Positions 13,250 through 26,184 of a stretch of 64,000 nucleotides of DNA are shown piece after piece. Within the stretch, counting starts at the first letter, position 1; each line of letters opens with the position of its first letter. The stretch comes from Unio delphinus (lineage: Eukaryota; Mollusca; Bivalvia; Unionida; Unionidae): assembly GCA_029339505.1 (NCBI GenBank), contig JAQISU010000246.1, positions 2,320,501 to 2,384,500 on the forward strand. The letters are read 5' to 3'. Made by a program: the position numbers and the translations under genes. A model generated the notes under the pieces. It had not been told where the DNA came from and searched no databases. It worked only from the letters and a program-made list of their open reading frames with translations.

Positions 13250-14100
13250 CTTTTTCACCTATCCTAGTTCACCAGGTTCATATAAATATTTTACGGTAAC
13301 ATCGCCTAATACTTGCAGTTTTAAAACATCATGTTTTTGTATTGGTATATGTTGTTCGATGTCGCATTAATAGGTTTCATAGAAATTACACGAGTAATTT
13401 CATATATTAAATGCAGCTTGTCTTGCAACCCATTCACGACATCTTGTATCTTTGTGAACATTGCTCATGGATATTTACTCTGCATATTGATATCAAAATA
13501 ACCGCTCAGCAAGTGTTTCATTAAATCGTTCGACGATTGCCTGGTCACAAAAACTTGCGGTATGTCCTCGTCTGATTTTGACGTTATATATTTTTCATCA
13601 GAGATGATACTGCACCAAGAACTTCCTTGCTAGGATTAACCTGTAGTAGTTGTGGTTATCGCAGACCACCTTGTTGTCCGGATTCATCGTTCATACATTC
13701 GTTCAAAAGCAGATGCAACTTCGGTTGCTTTTTTAGTTGATAACGGTCCGGCTTCCTAATATCTATTTCAACGTCAACGACAGTCAATGCGTATTTGTAT
13801 GACGTGATTAACGTGTACCAGTTTTAATAATATCGTTATGTAAAAATATATATTTGCTTGATGAACTTCACTACGAGCACTGACATCAACATGTGCATAC
13901 TAACTTTTTAGGTGGTGGTAGGTATATCTACCATATTGCCTGTCGTGCTAATTTATTTACAGCAACAGAACATGTACAATTTGCAGCATCTTCTAGTTTA
14001 CTAATCGCTGCTCTACCTTTCCGATATCCTCATGGTCAACAATAAATTGATTCCTATATTTGATAATAATCGGATGATTAATTACCGGCCCCTAGAACTA
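13250..14100 (-). pseudogene. Integrase (rve-like) remnant
   Basis: Minus-strand fragments in order resemble a retroviral or transposon integrase: a readable YKYALTVVDV near 13800 (start of the catalytic core), STKKATEVASAFERM near 13740-13690, VERFNETLAERL near 13520 (third catalytic block containing the Glu), and YLYEPGELG near 13270 (C-terminal DNA-binding tail). Stops and frame changes separate the blocks, so it is not functional. The ERFN-type block and the PGEL tail are known from integrases of transposons in marine invertebrates. I cannot assign the clade, and which element it came from is uncertain. Confidence 0.5.
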
Positions 14101-14820
14101 AAATACTTTCATCGCGGCTCTTGCCAACCAATTAGCTAATGACTCTAAAACATTTATTTTCTCATGGAATTTAACGAATGAATCAGCTTCACATCTGTAA
14201 GATGTTACATCGATAACATTTATAGGATACTCTCCAGGTTTTGGTTGAACTTACTCGTCAAGTGTGATATGTAGTCGGGTTCCAGGACCACATTAAGTAT
14301 ACCAATATAAATGTTTTTCTCCTGGGTATTTATCCCATGGAGTTCCTGATAATTTTCCTAATGAAGCAGCGATAAGACCACCCTTGACATTCGTCAAGGA
14401 CAAAATAAATTTATATTGTTGCACCACATTTTACGCACATGCCTGTAAATGTTCGCCTTTTATTTTAGTTATTATTGATGTTAATCAACTTGTTGGGCTT
14501 TATAGTCTGCATCAAACACAATATAAATTCATATTTTTTTAATTATATTTTTCTAACATGGGTATTCCTGATTTCTCAGCAACACGAAAACAAGAGCCAA
14601 TCCGACATTATCCAGAGCTACCAAATTCTATCCGAGCAATTATCATATGTTTATCTCGAAGTGGTAAGATTATATTTATATCACTTAATTGAATAATGAG
14701 ATGCCTCAAACTGGATAAGTTATATTTATATTGAATGAAACTGGTGATGATATTACTAATTGCATCACTGATATTGATGAAGCTCCATCTGTAGATAAAC
14801 TCGATTGATTTATCGTGTAG

Positions 14821-15570
14821 GTATTGATATAATCTTCGCTTAAGAAATATCAGCTGGTCTGATATAATAATGATTTAATTACTCACACATTACAGCAGCA
14901 GAGTGGGTATGACTTCACTGAAGCATCAAGTGGGTAAACGAACGTACATACAATGTTTTATTAACAAAGAGAAAGAAAGCGACGGATAGAGTAACAAATT
15001 AAACTAACCCAATTAAAAAACTCTCGGTCAGTTAGATGCTTCGGTTTGGCGTTATAACGCTTATATTTTGTATTTTCGTAGGAAGCTTTATTTTTAAAAA
15101 ATGACGTTCAAGCAAAAGGTATGTCCATCCTCTCTGGACTGTAACACTACAACCATAGAGATCTAAAGGCTAGTTTGAAATGGACACAAGGCCTACGACT
15201 TCCATTTTTGGTAAAATACGAACAGTTTTTCTATCTAGTTAACTCAGCGCTGATGTTAAGAGTCGTGCTTCTAACTTCAGTGTGTAAATTTACTGTATGG
15301 AGGTCATTAGGAATACGCTATACAGCTAGTACTGCATTTGTTCTTCACCTTGAAATATCTGAATGAGATAACGTTGGTTATAACGTGTGTAGGGTCACGT
15401 AAGTCTTTATCGCTTCAATATTTTGTTCCTCTTAACGGACACGGTCTAGAGCACGTAATAAAATGAATAGGAATTGGTCATCTAAATTTACAACTTATGC
15501 ATACTTAGGGTTGTCGAATTTGAGCTTTCCATAAACTGACACACCGGAGTGTATCAATATCAACCAACTA
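14821..15570. other. Intergenic, no gene seen
   Basis: No recognisable coding stretch; a 63-codon ORF at 15175-15366 has no family resemblance. Confidence 0.35.
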
Positions 15571-15978
15571 CATGTACGTATGCATGTATGTATGTACGTA
15601 TGCATGTATGTATGTATGTATGTATGTAAGTATGTATGTATGTATGTTGTTTTAGGGTTTAACGCCACTTTTCAGCACACGATAGGCTATACATGGCGGC
15701 CAGTATTATTGGTGGAGGAAGAACCGGGGAAAAACCCCGGAAAGAACCACCGACCCACGAGAAGCTAGTAGCAAGCTTTCTCACATAACTAAATTGGTCG
15801 AATCTTAGACTCGAACCCACGCAGACAGAGGTGAGACGGCAGTGATCCGTAACGGAAAGCGCCTTAGACCACTCGGGGCCCCCTGAATGTATGTATGTAT
15901 GTATGTATGTATGTATGTATGTATGTATGTATGTATGTATGTATGTATGTATGTATGGATGTATGTATGTATGTATGT
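15571..15978 (-). mobile_element. tRNA-derived SINE inserted in an (ATGT)n microsatellite
   Basis: The SINE body (about 15650-15885) lies in minus orientation between two ATGT/CATGT arrays (15571-15647 and 15886-15978). On the minus strand the head reads GAGTGGTCTAAGGCG (A-box, tRNA-Ser/Leu-like) and GGGTTCGAGTC (B-box), followed by a core containing the complement of GGTTTAACGCC and TGGCGGCCAGTATTATTGG. Two more copies occur at 49795-50053 and 57172-57389. Because both flanks are the same microsatellite, the target duplication cannot be delimited here. Confidence 0.85.
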
Positions 15979-17270
15979 GTAACAGAATTGTTACCGAGTG
16001 GATGGTGGATTAAATGAACAACACAAACACAATATGTGAAAGATAATGTAAATTTAGGAAATAAATTATTAATGAAAAATAATGATGTAACAACACAATA
16101 ACTCATGCATTCAACCCACAATCATACTTCACAACCATTCATAATTCAAAAATAAATTAAATATTAATACAAAATAAACACAGATCCAAGGAATCTCCTG
16201 GACTAAACACAGATCCAAGGAACTTCTTGGACTACACAAATGTTTCAAATAAAATGGAGCCCTTACAAAAGTTGTATTAACGCAAGTATAAATTGCGATA
16301 ACAAATACAAACATCAAACTATACTATCGCACGTATGGATCGCGACAACAAGTACAAACATCTACATGTATTTTATCAAGTTGCTAACTGTTTTTGAGAT
16401 TCATGTAATCCCTTGAAATACTACTGTGATTCAAAGTAACTATGTGTAAATATAACAATGTATTCAATTGTACTACAATTGCAACACACACGTGTCTCGA
16501 CCCTGTACAACCCGTACGATTCACCAACTGTTGAATCGCTGCCCAGCTTCTCCGAATACCTAGGGTTGACCCAATACTTTTATCCGTCACTTGCCCTTCA
16601 CGGATCCACTACAATTATACGTACAGATAGCATACAGCATCTACTAGAACCATCGGTCCCAAACAACTAGATGCTACCCCGGACGTTTACACCTCTACAC
16701 AGCTCCGACGCTCGGACATTTAGACTTCTAGATTTCCGGATATTTACACATCTCGACAGACGTAGACGGACGGACAATCCGACAGACAGACAGTCAGATA
16801 CCTCAATTTGATCGCACAATTAAACATCATAATCACGGCACAATCAATCACATTCAGCTACAATTCAGAGACATTCAGAGACGTTCAGCTACAATTCAGC
16901 TACAATAAAGAAACCAAACAAATAATAGTTGTTTCTAAAACAATCTAAAACTTAGATTACGCTATTGCATTTAAAGTCTAATAGTGACTAGTAACTCCAA
17001 ATATTCAACGTTTTAAACCTGCAATGTAATAAAGGCATCATTACATGAAATGATAACTGAATAAAATTCACAATAAAACGAAATATAAATTTAACACTCA
17101 CCCCTTTGGCTGGAGAAAGAATGACGAGCTATCTCTCCTTTGATAAGATACTTTTGGACTCGTAATCTTATCAGAATTATTCTGCCTTATATATCCTCAA
17201 ATAGGTGAGCAGAATTCACCACAACCACACGGCAAACAAAATTGCCAGTCCTCGTTTTTGTAAGTGCAGT
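15979..17270. other. Unexplained higher-complexity block upstream of P450 gene B
   Basis: It begins with the palindrome GTAACAGAATTGTTAC just after the ATGT array. It contains short internal repeats (ACACAGATCCAAGGAA twice near 16180-16220; ATTCAGAGAC/ATTCAGCTAC near 16850-16910) and a run of GACGGAC/GACAGAC motifs near 16755-16800. No long ORF. It could be a non-autonomous element or an LTR fragment; no terminal pair was found. Confidence 0.3.
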
Positions 17271-17396
17271 TACGTTTGATTGTGAAATACTTAATGCCAC
17301 TTCAGCAAGTTACATTGTGTTGTGCAATACTGAATAGACGTACATGTAGATTATTGCCAACAAAGTTGTAATATAGAGACAGAGACAGACTTGGCC

Positions 17397-17404
17397 TATT
17401 TAAA
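17397..17404 (+). promoter_or_regulatory. Possible TATA box of P450 gene B
   Basis: TATTTAAA lies 110 bases upstream of the ATG at 17514, leaving room for a 5'UTR of about 80 nt. This is positional inference only. Confidence 0.3.
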
Positions 17405-17513
17405 GCTACAAATACAGTCAGCCCTCCACAACGCGAGAGAAGATACGATACAGCTGTTATCTCCAAGTCGGCCATAAGAACACTGCTGTGCTGAACCTGC
17501 GTTATTTTACACG

Positions 17514-17587
17514 ATGGAGATTCTGAGTCTTGTGTCCATTCCGAGCCTGATATTGATGCCTGTGGCTGTGACATTTCTTCTACTTAT
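17514..17587 (+). CDS. P450 gene B exon 1 (signal anchor)
   Basis: Encodes [20 protein letters not shown] and further Leu-rich residues, a typical microsomal signal anchor. It ends in phase 2 (AT|G) at a GTAAGT donor. The join to exon 2 forms Met25. Confidence 0.88.
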
Positions 17588-19195
17588 GTAAGTTTATGTG
17601 CCTGCCTCACACTATGTTTTCATTGTACCGCTTAGACTGTGTTACTGTGTTGTCTGATTTGAATCTAATCATACGACAATGCAAGTGTATCCTTTCTTAT
17701 TTTACTCCCCCGAGACACATGGCGTTTGGGTTAATCGTTGTGGGTGTGATTTTGGAGAATGGACAGCTGGTTGAGTTTAAGCCTGTTACATATTCTTTAT
17801 TCCCAATCGAAAGAGGACAGTTGTTGAAATCAAAACACACTAAGTTTGGGTCAATTTAGTACAAATTCTTTATAGAATTGGTTCACTATTTGGCTTCTGT
17901 GAATATTTGTCATAGGATCCACATGCTTCTATGAATAGTATCTTTGATTGTTTATGGTGAAAAATAACCCTCGAGATACAGTCTCGTAGATGGGTCTACG
18001 TTAAAATCATTTAAAGAGGTGGTGTTCCAGATGTTTAACTGAGATGTAAGTTTATATAGCTATATCTCTCAATTAGCTCCATGAATGTTATCGTAACATT
18101 TCCTTCTTTTGTTTCAATTATGAACTGCTAAAAATTGGTTCAGGTGAAAATACTTTAAGGAAGGGTAGAACATTTCAACATAATCGGTCATCTCTCTGTA
18201 TCCAGCTTTATATAGCTGGTAGCAATATTAACACTCGTATGTCTCTGACTCAGGTAGACAAATTGTTTTGTCGCAATATATTATAACAGTTTACGTGGGT
18301 CACTAGCTTTGAATGCCGGGAAGAACGTTCAAATTCGTAACAGTCTTGAACTGGCCATATCTAAGAAGGGTGGTAATCTATTTAGTACTGAATCGGTGAC
18401 AAGACTAAATAACCAATCCGATGTCAAAATGTTTGAATCCGGAACAAGTAAATGGTTACTGATTGTTTATTACATCGATAACTGGTTAATCATTCCTTAT
18501 TGAATCGAGAATAACAAATAAATACCAATGTTAATTTTAGTGGACAGCTGGGACTAAACTTGTTTTGTTTTCTTTTGTATGTTGTTTGGTTGCTGGAAAC
18601 GGTGAGGCTTGTATCATTTGTAGCTTTAGTAACCTTTATCAAATTTCATCGGTATTTATAACTTAATAGTATCACATACTTGCCATATTTTAGTTCCACA
18701 AAGCGTTGAATTCGTTATTTGCAAGGGACACGTTTATGCACACACTGTTGCATTATCAACATAAATAATAATGAAGTTCGTATAAGAATAAAATGCTTCA
18801 GTTAGGTCAAAAAACAATATACATTTTTGAATAGGTATATTTAAAGTTTAAAAATATGATTAACTTGAATTGGAAAGTAAGTACAAAATCATTGCAAAGA
18901 AAATATTTATGTATCTCAGCCACAAAATCACACATGCATGTTATATGTCTGAAGGTAATTCTGACGCAAAGTGATGCTACAGTGCAAATGCTAGCCATTT
19001 CGTATTTGATAATTGTTATCAACATTGGTTACTAAACTGTTACAAGCATTTAAAAACAGCTCCCATCAGTTCAAAAAAGCTGCTCTCGGTCCGCTTCCGA
19101 AATTGACCTGGACTCATTAAGTTTGCTTCTACAGTTAGATGTCTATTATTCTTAGCCAACGACATATAAAGAAACAACTAAGTATTAAACATAAG

Positions 19196-19248
<53 letters not shown>

Positions 19249-22200
19249 TTAAACAGTAATAGCTGAAATTTTACTTTATCCTAAAATCAAGAATTTTGAC
19301 AGTGGCCAAGGTACGAAACTATCACCTACTAGATTTATTATTCACAATGCAAGGCGACTTGCTTATGGCTATTGCACAATATAAGGTAAAGGTACTCTGA
19401 ACCTAAATACCGAACCAAATAATCGTATAGCTCTACTGGTTGGTACATCGCCAATTGTCTATTTTCAAAACACAACACATACGCGTTAAAAACTAAACAA
19501 AACATAAGAAAGTACATGTTTTTAACACGAATCTCTTTTTTTTATGGATTTATTTATATGGTTTCATTTTTGTCTCTCTGGTCGCGTTTTTGCTTAATTT
19601 TGTTTCTTTCTCTGTATATTTTATTCAAGATGTCCTTTTTTGTGCGTCGAATGCCACCATCGAAGTGTAAATAAGGAAATTAAGTCAAAATGACAATCCA
19701 AATGGACGGAAGGTTCTCTGAGCATCATATATGTTATCAATTGTAAAACAAATGTATACTTGAGTGCCCAAGAGCTGAGCAGCTTTGAACACCGATACAG
19801 TCATCATTATACAACGGTTGGGTTTTGGTTTCGTATATTTATACGATCGTGCTTTCCAGTGTGGTACAACTATGAGGAACATATTTATCGTTTTTATCAT
19901 ATCAATGATGACCTACTTCGAGCATGGTCCACACTAACTAATAAACCATGCTGACTGCCATCCCTATGCGAGCAATATTTCACAACATGCAAGATAAACA
20001 TGGACCGTGATCGACCCCGCTACAGGTACAGATGATATTGTCCGCTAAAACATTATATCATACTGATCATTTGATTTTCGTTTTTTTAAATAAAAAAAAT
20101 CAGTATGAATATTCATCCCGAGAAGAACTAGTAACCAGAGCATAAATCTACCATTCAGACATATGAGCAAGCTCCCAAACCCCATTTCGCATCTAAACAG
20201 AGTTAGGCCTACATCCGTAAAACTTCATAGCTGACCACTTCATGTTTGTCCTCTTGCCAAACAAAATAATTCTGCGAGCGCCAATGATTCAGACTAGAAT
20301 AATTTTGGACTTTCAGGACCAACAAGAGGTGCAGGATTGGGAGGGGTGGGGGGCTGAGGGGCAAATGGAAACTTACTCTGGCTAAACAATACATTTTACT
20401 TTTATAAAAGAAGAATTTTGTTTGAGCAAGAACTAGGAGAGGCCCGGGTGTTTCTTACCCATGGACCCGTAATCGCTCTCTACTGTCATGTGGACATGAT
20501 CAGACCCCTCTGATTTCGGTACATCGTATGACCTTGGTTCATTTTATAGTCGACGATTGAATAGGAATGTAAAGTCAAAAACTCTTTCTTTATCATTATT
20601 TATGTCTGAGTCACCATATGTGTTGAAAACAATCTCATTTTGGGTCCATTTCCGTCATCATATGGGTCCATTTTGGTGAATCGCACAACCTAGGTTCTCT
20701 AAACCCTGACTTCTGACATCTGTCATCATGAAACAATGAAATATTCAGATTGATATTTGTAACATCCCTTCTTGAAGATCCTCTATCTTTCATCCCAACC
20801 AGTCTACCTTGTATCATATTAAAAGTATCAAGTCAGCCGACTCTAACATGTCCATCTTCAAACATTCTGTCAAATAACCAGCAGTTTCGCAAGCCATGGG
20901 TTTTGTCCGTTTCTAAATAGAGTCGATTAGATTGTTGGAATTTAGATCTTAATACCAAAATCACATAACGTTTCGTCGTTTCGACACATAAAAGACATGA
21001 AAAAGAAATATGAAACTACTTTATCAATATTTCTTGTGAATCAGTATATTTCAGTTGAATTTGCTCTTGTGAGGCGTGCATGAACCTTCGGATAGTATTA
21101 GAAATTCCCCTTGACCTAATTAATGCGTCTGCCTTAACGTGTATTTACCCTAAGAAACTATGTCAAATCCCCCTCTCCATTTGTTCCTCTTTCATTACAG
21201 GATCTTAAATAATATAATTATTAAATTCAGCTGTCACGAGTGACACTATCAATGTAATAAATTAACATACATATGGATCAAAGTTATTTTGCTCGAAGAC
21301 ATACAAACCTATTATTCTCAATACAGAGGTCTAATGTACCAAGTTTCTAAATTCGTTGATTCCTTATCTCAATTAGACGTACTCAAAATATGCGGTAGCG
21401 TTAACAAACCTTTAGCTTGTTCATTTTTTAAAGGTAATTAATCTCCACTTCCGTTGTATAGAACTGTTATGACGAAGTGCTACGAGATATCTTCGAAAAA
21501 CATATCTTGTAATCAATTAAGCAACGTTAAAGTTCCTGGCTCATATCGTTCTTTTATATTTTTTTTTATTGAAAATATATGGTACTCTACATGGTAGTTA
21601 GAGCACAATACGTAAAAAAAATGAAAAAGAAGAAGCAATTGTATAGTAGGCTGAATTATACCCAAGTTTTCTGGGCAGGGATCAAACAAATGTATAGTAG
21701 ATTTAATTATACCCAAATTTTCTGGGCAGGGATCAAACAAATGTATAGCAGATTTAATTATACCCAAGTTTTCTGGGCAGAGATCAAATAAATGTATAGT
21801 AGATTTAATTATACCCAAATTTCTGGGCAGTGATCAAACAAATGTATATTAGGTTCAATTATACCCAAATTTTCTGGGCAGGGATCAAACAAATGTATAG
21901 TAGATTTAATTATACCCAAATTTTCTTGGCAGGGATCAAACAAATGTATATTAGGTTCAATTATACCCAAATTTTCTGGGCAGGGATCAAACAAATGTAA
22001 AGTAGATTTAATTATACCCAAATTTTCTGGGCAGGGATCAAACAAATGTATATTAGGTTCAATTATACCCAAATTTTCTTGGCAGGGATCAAATAAATGT
22101 ATAGTAGATTTAATTATACCCAAATTTTCTTGGCAGGGATCAAACAAATGTATATTAGGTTCAATTATACCCAAATTTTCTGGGCAGGGATCAAATAAAT

Positions 22201-23471
22201 GTATAGTAGATTTAATTATACCCAAATTTTCTTGGCAGGGATCAAACAAATGTATATTAGGTTTAATTATACCCAAATTTTCTGGGCAGGGATAAAAAAT
22301 TCCTCTCTGTATATGTGTGTGCATGTCCTGCTTCGGGTGTCAAAATATTCCAACAGTCGATTATTTTATGATAAAAAGCACACGGTAACATTGACTTTGG
22401 CGTATTGTTAAGGCAGATTGAAGAAATAACTTTGAAGGTGTCTAGATAGCAGTCCACTAGAACTGTATAAAACTGTGTTACAAACCATACAAATTTACTT
22501 GTTACTCTCACACACTTATGGCATATGGCACATTTATTAACCTAGATATACAAGAAATTCCATTATAATTAGGCATCTTTCTTTTACAGACTAAAATATA
22601 TTAATTTTTTTCGCCACTACCGCAAGATGATATAATTCTTTTCTAGTAAATATAAATTGTCTCTTTAATTGAAGCATAACATTTCCTACCGAATTGAAAC
22701 GTACAAAATTAAACTCACTTTTCTTTACCCCCTCCTCTAACCCTCAATTTCAGTCATATTCGAAGTTGTATCTTATAAATATCAGCGAAGGCGAGACTAA
22801 TATCTTCAGCCAAGCTTCATAAGTTCCAGCGCTTTCTAACCAATCTCATTCATTTAAAAATATGAGATTTTGGACAAATACAAAAATTACTTACACATAA
22901 ATTGAATAGCTTCTCAGTGTACATAAACTATGAAACTCTTAAACAATAGCTTTGACAAAATAAGTGCTTCTATGCGCATGTGCATTTTAACGTGTTGCAT
23001 AAGCACAATTTAATACATCATTACGAATAATTATTTACTTACATCATTTTACGGTCAAGACATATATGAGACTGAATACAGCAAGTCATCAAAACAAGCA
23101 AGTAAAAGTAATGAAGACTTTGGAACTATTTTGTTACACTTTTTATATACATTTGTGTCCGCTAACCTGATCGGCGTAGGAATAATATACAAAATTGTGT
23201 AGGAAATTCCCAGATGGCAGAGGTGCTTTCTTAGAGGTGATGGTACTAAGTGTATATTCGGCAATAATGACATGTCAGTGCCTGAAAGGAAATTCAATTT
23301 CCATTTATTGCTCTAGCTCACAAAATGATCTTCTTCTTTGCTAGAAGGATATATTCTCTACTTATATATAGTCAAGAATTGCATTGGAATCGTGGGAAAC
23401 AGTATATAAAATGGAATTTAAAAAACGTCTCTCCAATAATTTTCTATATTAAAAGACAGGTATATATATAT

Positions 23472-23545
<74 letters not shown>

Positions 23546-23792
23546 GTGTGTGTGTGTGTGTGTGTATATAAATATATATATATATGTCCATCAAGAAGTG
23601 GTTTTAATTTTGCTTTTAGGAGGGAAAGGGTGTGGGAGACTGGGGCATTTGACTACTTTCACGTGGTCACTCTTATGTATCTATCAGGCTTACTGTATTT
23701 TGCAGAATTAGCATATATCGGTTTGGACATTAAAAAAAATGGGTTTTACAAAGATAATGAGATAAACATCACTTGAGTGGCGAAAAGATGCC

Positions 23793-23859
<67 letters not shown>

Positions 23860-23929
23860 TATATATATCTATATATAGATATATATAGATATATATATCT
23901 ATATATATAGATATATATCGATATATATA

Positions 23930-24014
<85 letters not shown>

Positions 24015-24300
24015 ATATATATATATATATATATAATCAACATGTTATTTCTTTGCTTTAGGTACACACTCTATAAACAGAGTTACTTCCGGTCGCTTGC
24101 TATTCCGGGTCCGATACCGATCCCGTTCTTTGGAATTACTCTTGATATTGCTAAAAAGGTAACGTAAATGTAGAAAAAATGAAACAGAAATATCTTGATA
24201 TATGGTTAAAAAAAAACTTATTTATATAAGGTCTTTTTTAAAAGAATCAAGTATTAAATATTTTTAAAAGTTGTAGAATTAGGGATCGAGATGAGTCACA

Positions 24301-24371
<71 letters not shown>

Positions 24372-24822
24372 CGTTGTTGTTGTTGTTATGATTGTGTTGA
24401 TGCTGCTGTTGTTTGTATGTACGTTCTGTGTTTCTATTGGTACTTTAACAATCTGTGTGTTTTGTTTCATTTGTAGAGCAAGGACATGTAGAGATTGAAC
24501 AAGCTGCCTAATCCCAATTTTAGGGAACATATTTTAATAGAATATTCTTAATGTATGTTGCGACTCCATGGTCATAAGCTAAGTAATACAGAGAATCCAA
24601 ACCAACAGGTTCTGTAAAACTTACCCAAAAATTAATTATCAATGGTATAAGACGAAAATTTAAGAGGAACTTACAGTATTATACACTAAATATAAAATAA
24701 TCCTGAAAAAGTTTTATTCCAGTCCAAAAAAATGAAAATTTAAAATACAAATTTCACATTCTCGAATATACTATTTCGTCAGCAGTCCTGACGTGTCAAA
24801 ATGGCGTGTATGCATGTATGTA

Positions 24823-24862
<40 letters not shown>

Positions 24863-25452
24863 GTGTGTGTGTGTGTTGTGTGTGTATGGATAGATAGATG
24901 TATATATATATATATATATATAATTCATAAAAGCTTTAATAAATAATTGTTTATAATTTTTCGATCTAATATATATTGATTATATAGAGTGACGGAACAA
25001 TAACCCATTTTACATTGGACCTTCAGAAAACTTCTATTTTATCTATTGTGGTAATAAATGCATGATGTAATAACATATTTTATAACGATAATTATAAATT
25101 TCCGTTTTCATCAATAGACAGTTTGCAATGTCAACGATTGCCAGAAATATAAAGTAAAATATGCTTCTGTCTCAATTAATTTTGTCGTAACGCAATCCAT
25201 CTTTCTCGATGAGGTCATTTATTTGGTGATTTGTGTGCTATATTGTCTTGCATTTACGATGGTATGTCCGGGGTTACAAGTGAAGAAAGTAGACAAATAT
25301 AAATCTCAGTAATATGCAGTTAAAGAACGTTGGGTTTCCAATACAAGTATTGCAACATATGTTGAGTATTATCAAATCTAAACTGAAAATATTGACAGGG
25401 AATACAAGAGACCGACATCGAATTGATGCAGAAATATGGAAGACATGTTGGG

Positions 25453-25527
<75 letters not shown>

Positions 25528-26152
25528 TAATTGTAAACAGGTAACCTGCTGTGTTATTCCAGGCTCAATTTAGTTTGCTCCTATTCGTAAACACGCAACT
25601 GAAATCTTCTTATGGTGGAGGTAGAAATGTACCATTTACTATACATGAAGTAGAAATGTATCATTTAGTATACATGAAGTTGTCATTTTCTGTATGATTT
25701 ATTAATATTGGTTGATACCAAAGTACACTGATGAAAATAAGCTCAGCTGTGGAAAGTCAAATATTTATTAACCTTTAATAAAAATATTATGGATTTGCTT
25801 GAAAAAATCATCCTTGCTGTACATTTTTATTTTTCATGACTATCATTCCACACCATTATTATTATTAGTAATAGTTGTAGTAGTAGTATTAAGTGATACT
25901 GTTCCAATTCTCTTGAATATTTATTATTTCTGTATTTTGCTGTGATTTAATCGATATTTATTAACTAAGAAACGTTATCTACTGATTTAGATTTGAGCAA
26001 CTAAGTTATTTAACGAAAGCTGTCTCAAGAAAAAAAATGCATGATTTGTTTCAGTTTCAATGATACGATTAATTGAACACTGCAAATAAATATTAAAAAA
26101 AGATACGGAACGGATCCAGAGAAACAATAATGCATAGCAAAGAGATTACTGT

Positions 26153-26184
<32 letters not shown>

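Larger units (their letters stand above)
10430..14820. mobile_element. Unclassified decayed element block with integrase-like remnant
   Basis: A 4.4-kb block with interrupted coding-looking stretches on the plus strand (10430-10795; 11035-11256; 11285-11640; near 11820-12000) and, facing them, an integrase-like remnant on the minus strand (about 14100-13250). Bases 10832-10962 are repeated at 11077-11207. The plus-strand proteins match nothing I recognise. A facing integrase beside several unknown ORFs is the layout of large DNA transposons or integrated virus-like elements, but terminal repeats were not identified. Classification is therefore inference. Confidence 0.4.

Noticed and set aside
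15840..15885. tRNA gene suggested by A- and B-box matches (also at 49975-50045 and 57300-57380)
   Set aside because: The boxes are heads of tRNA-derived SINEs: same body in three copies, and target duplications at two of them. No independent cloverleaf was established.
15979..17270. LTR retrotransposon
   Set aside because: Starts TGTAACA, but no matching second LTR, primer-binding site or pol motif was found nearby.
21513..22324. Two antisense ORFs of 101 and 171 codons with repeated DPCPENLG phrases
   Set aside because: They result from a 51-bp satellite whose period is divisible by three; they lie in an intron, lack splice or promoter context, and a one-base loss splits them. Kept only as a finding.
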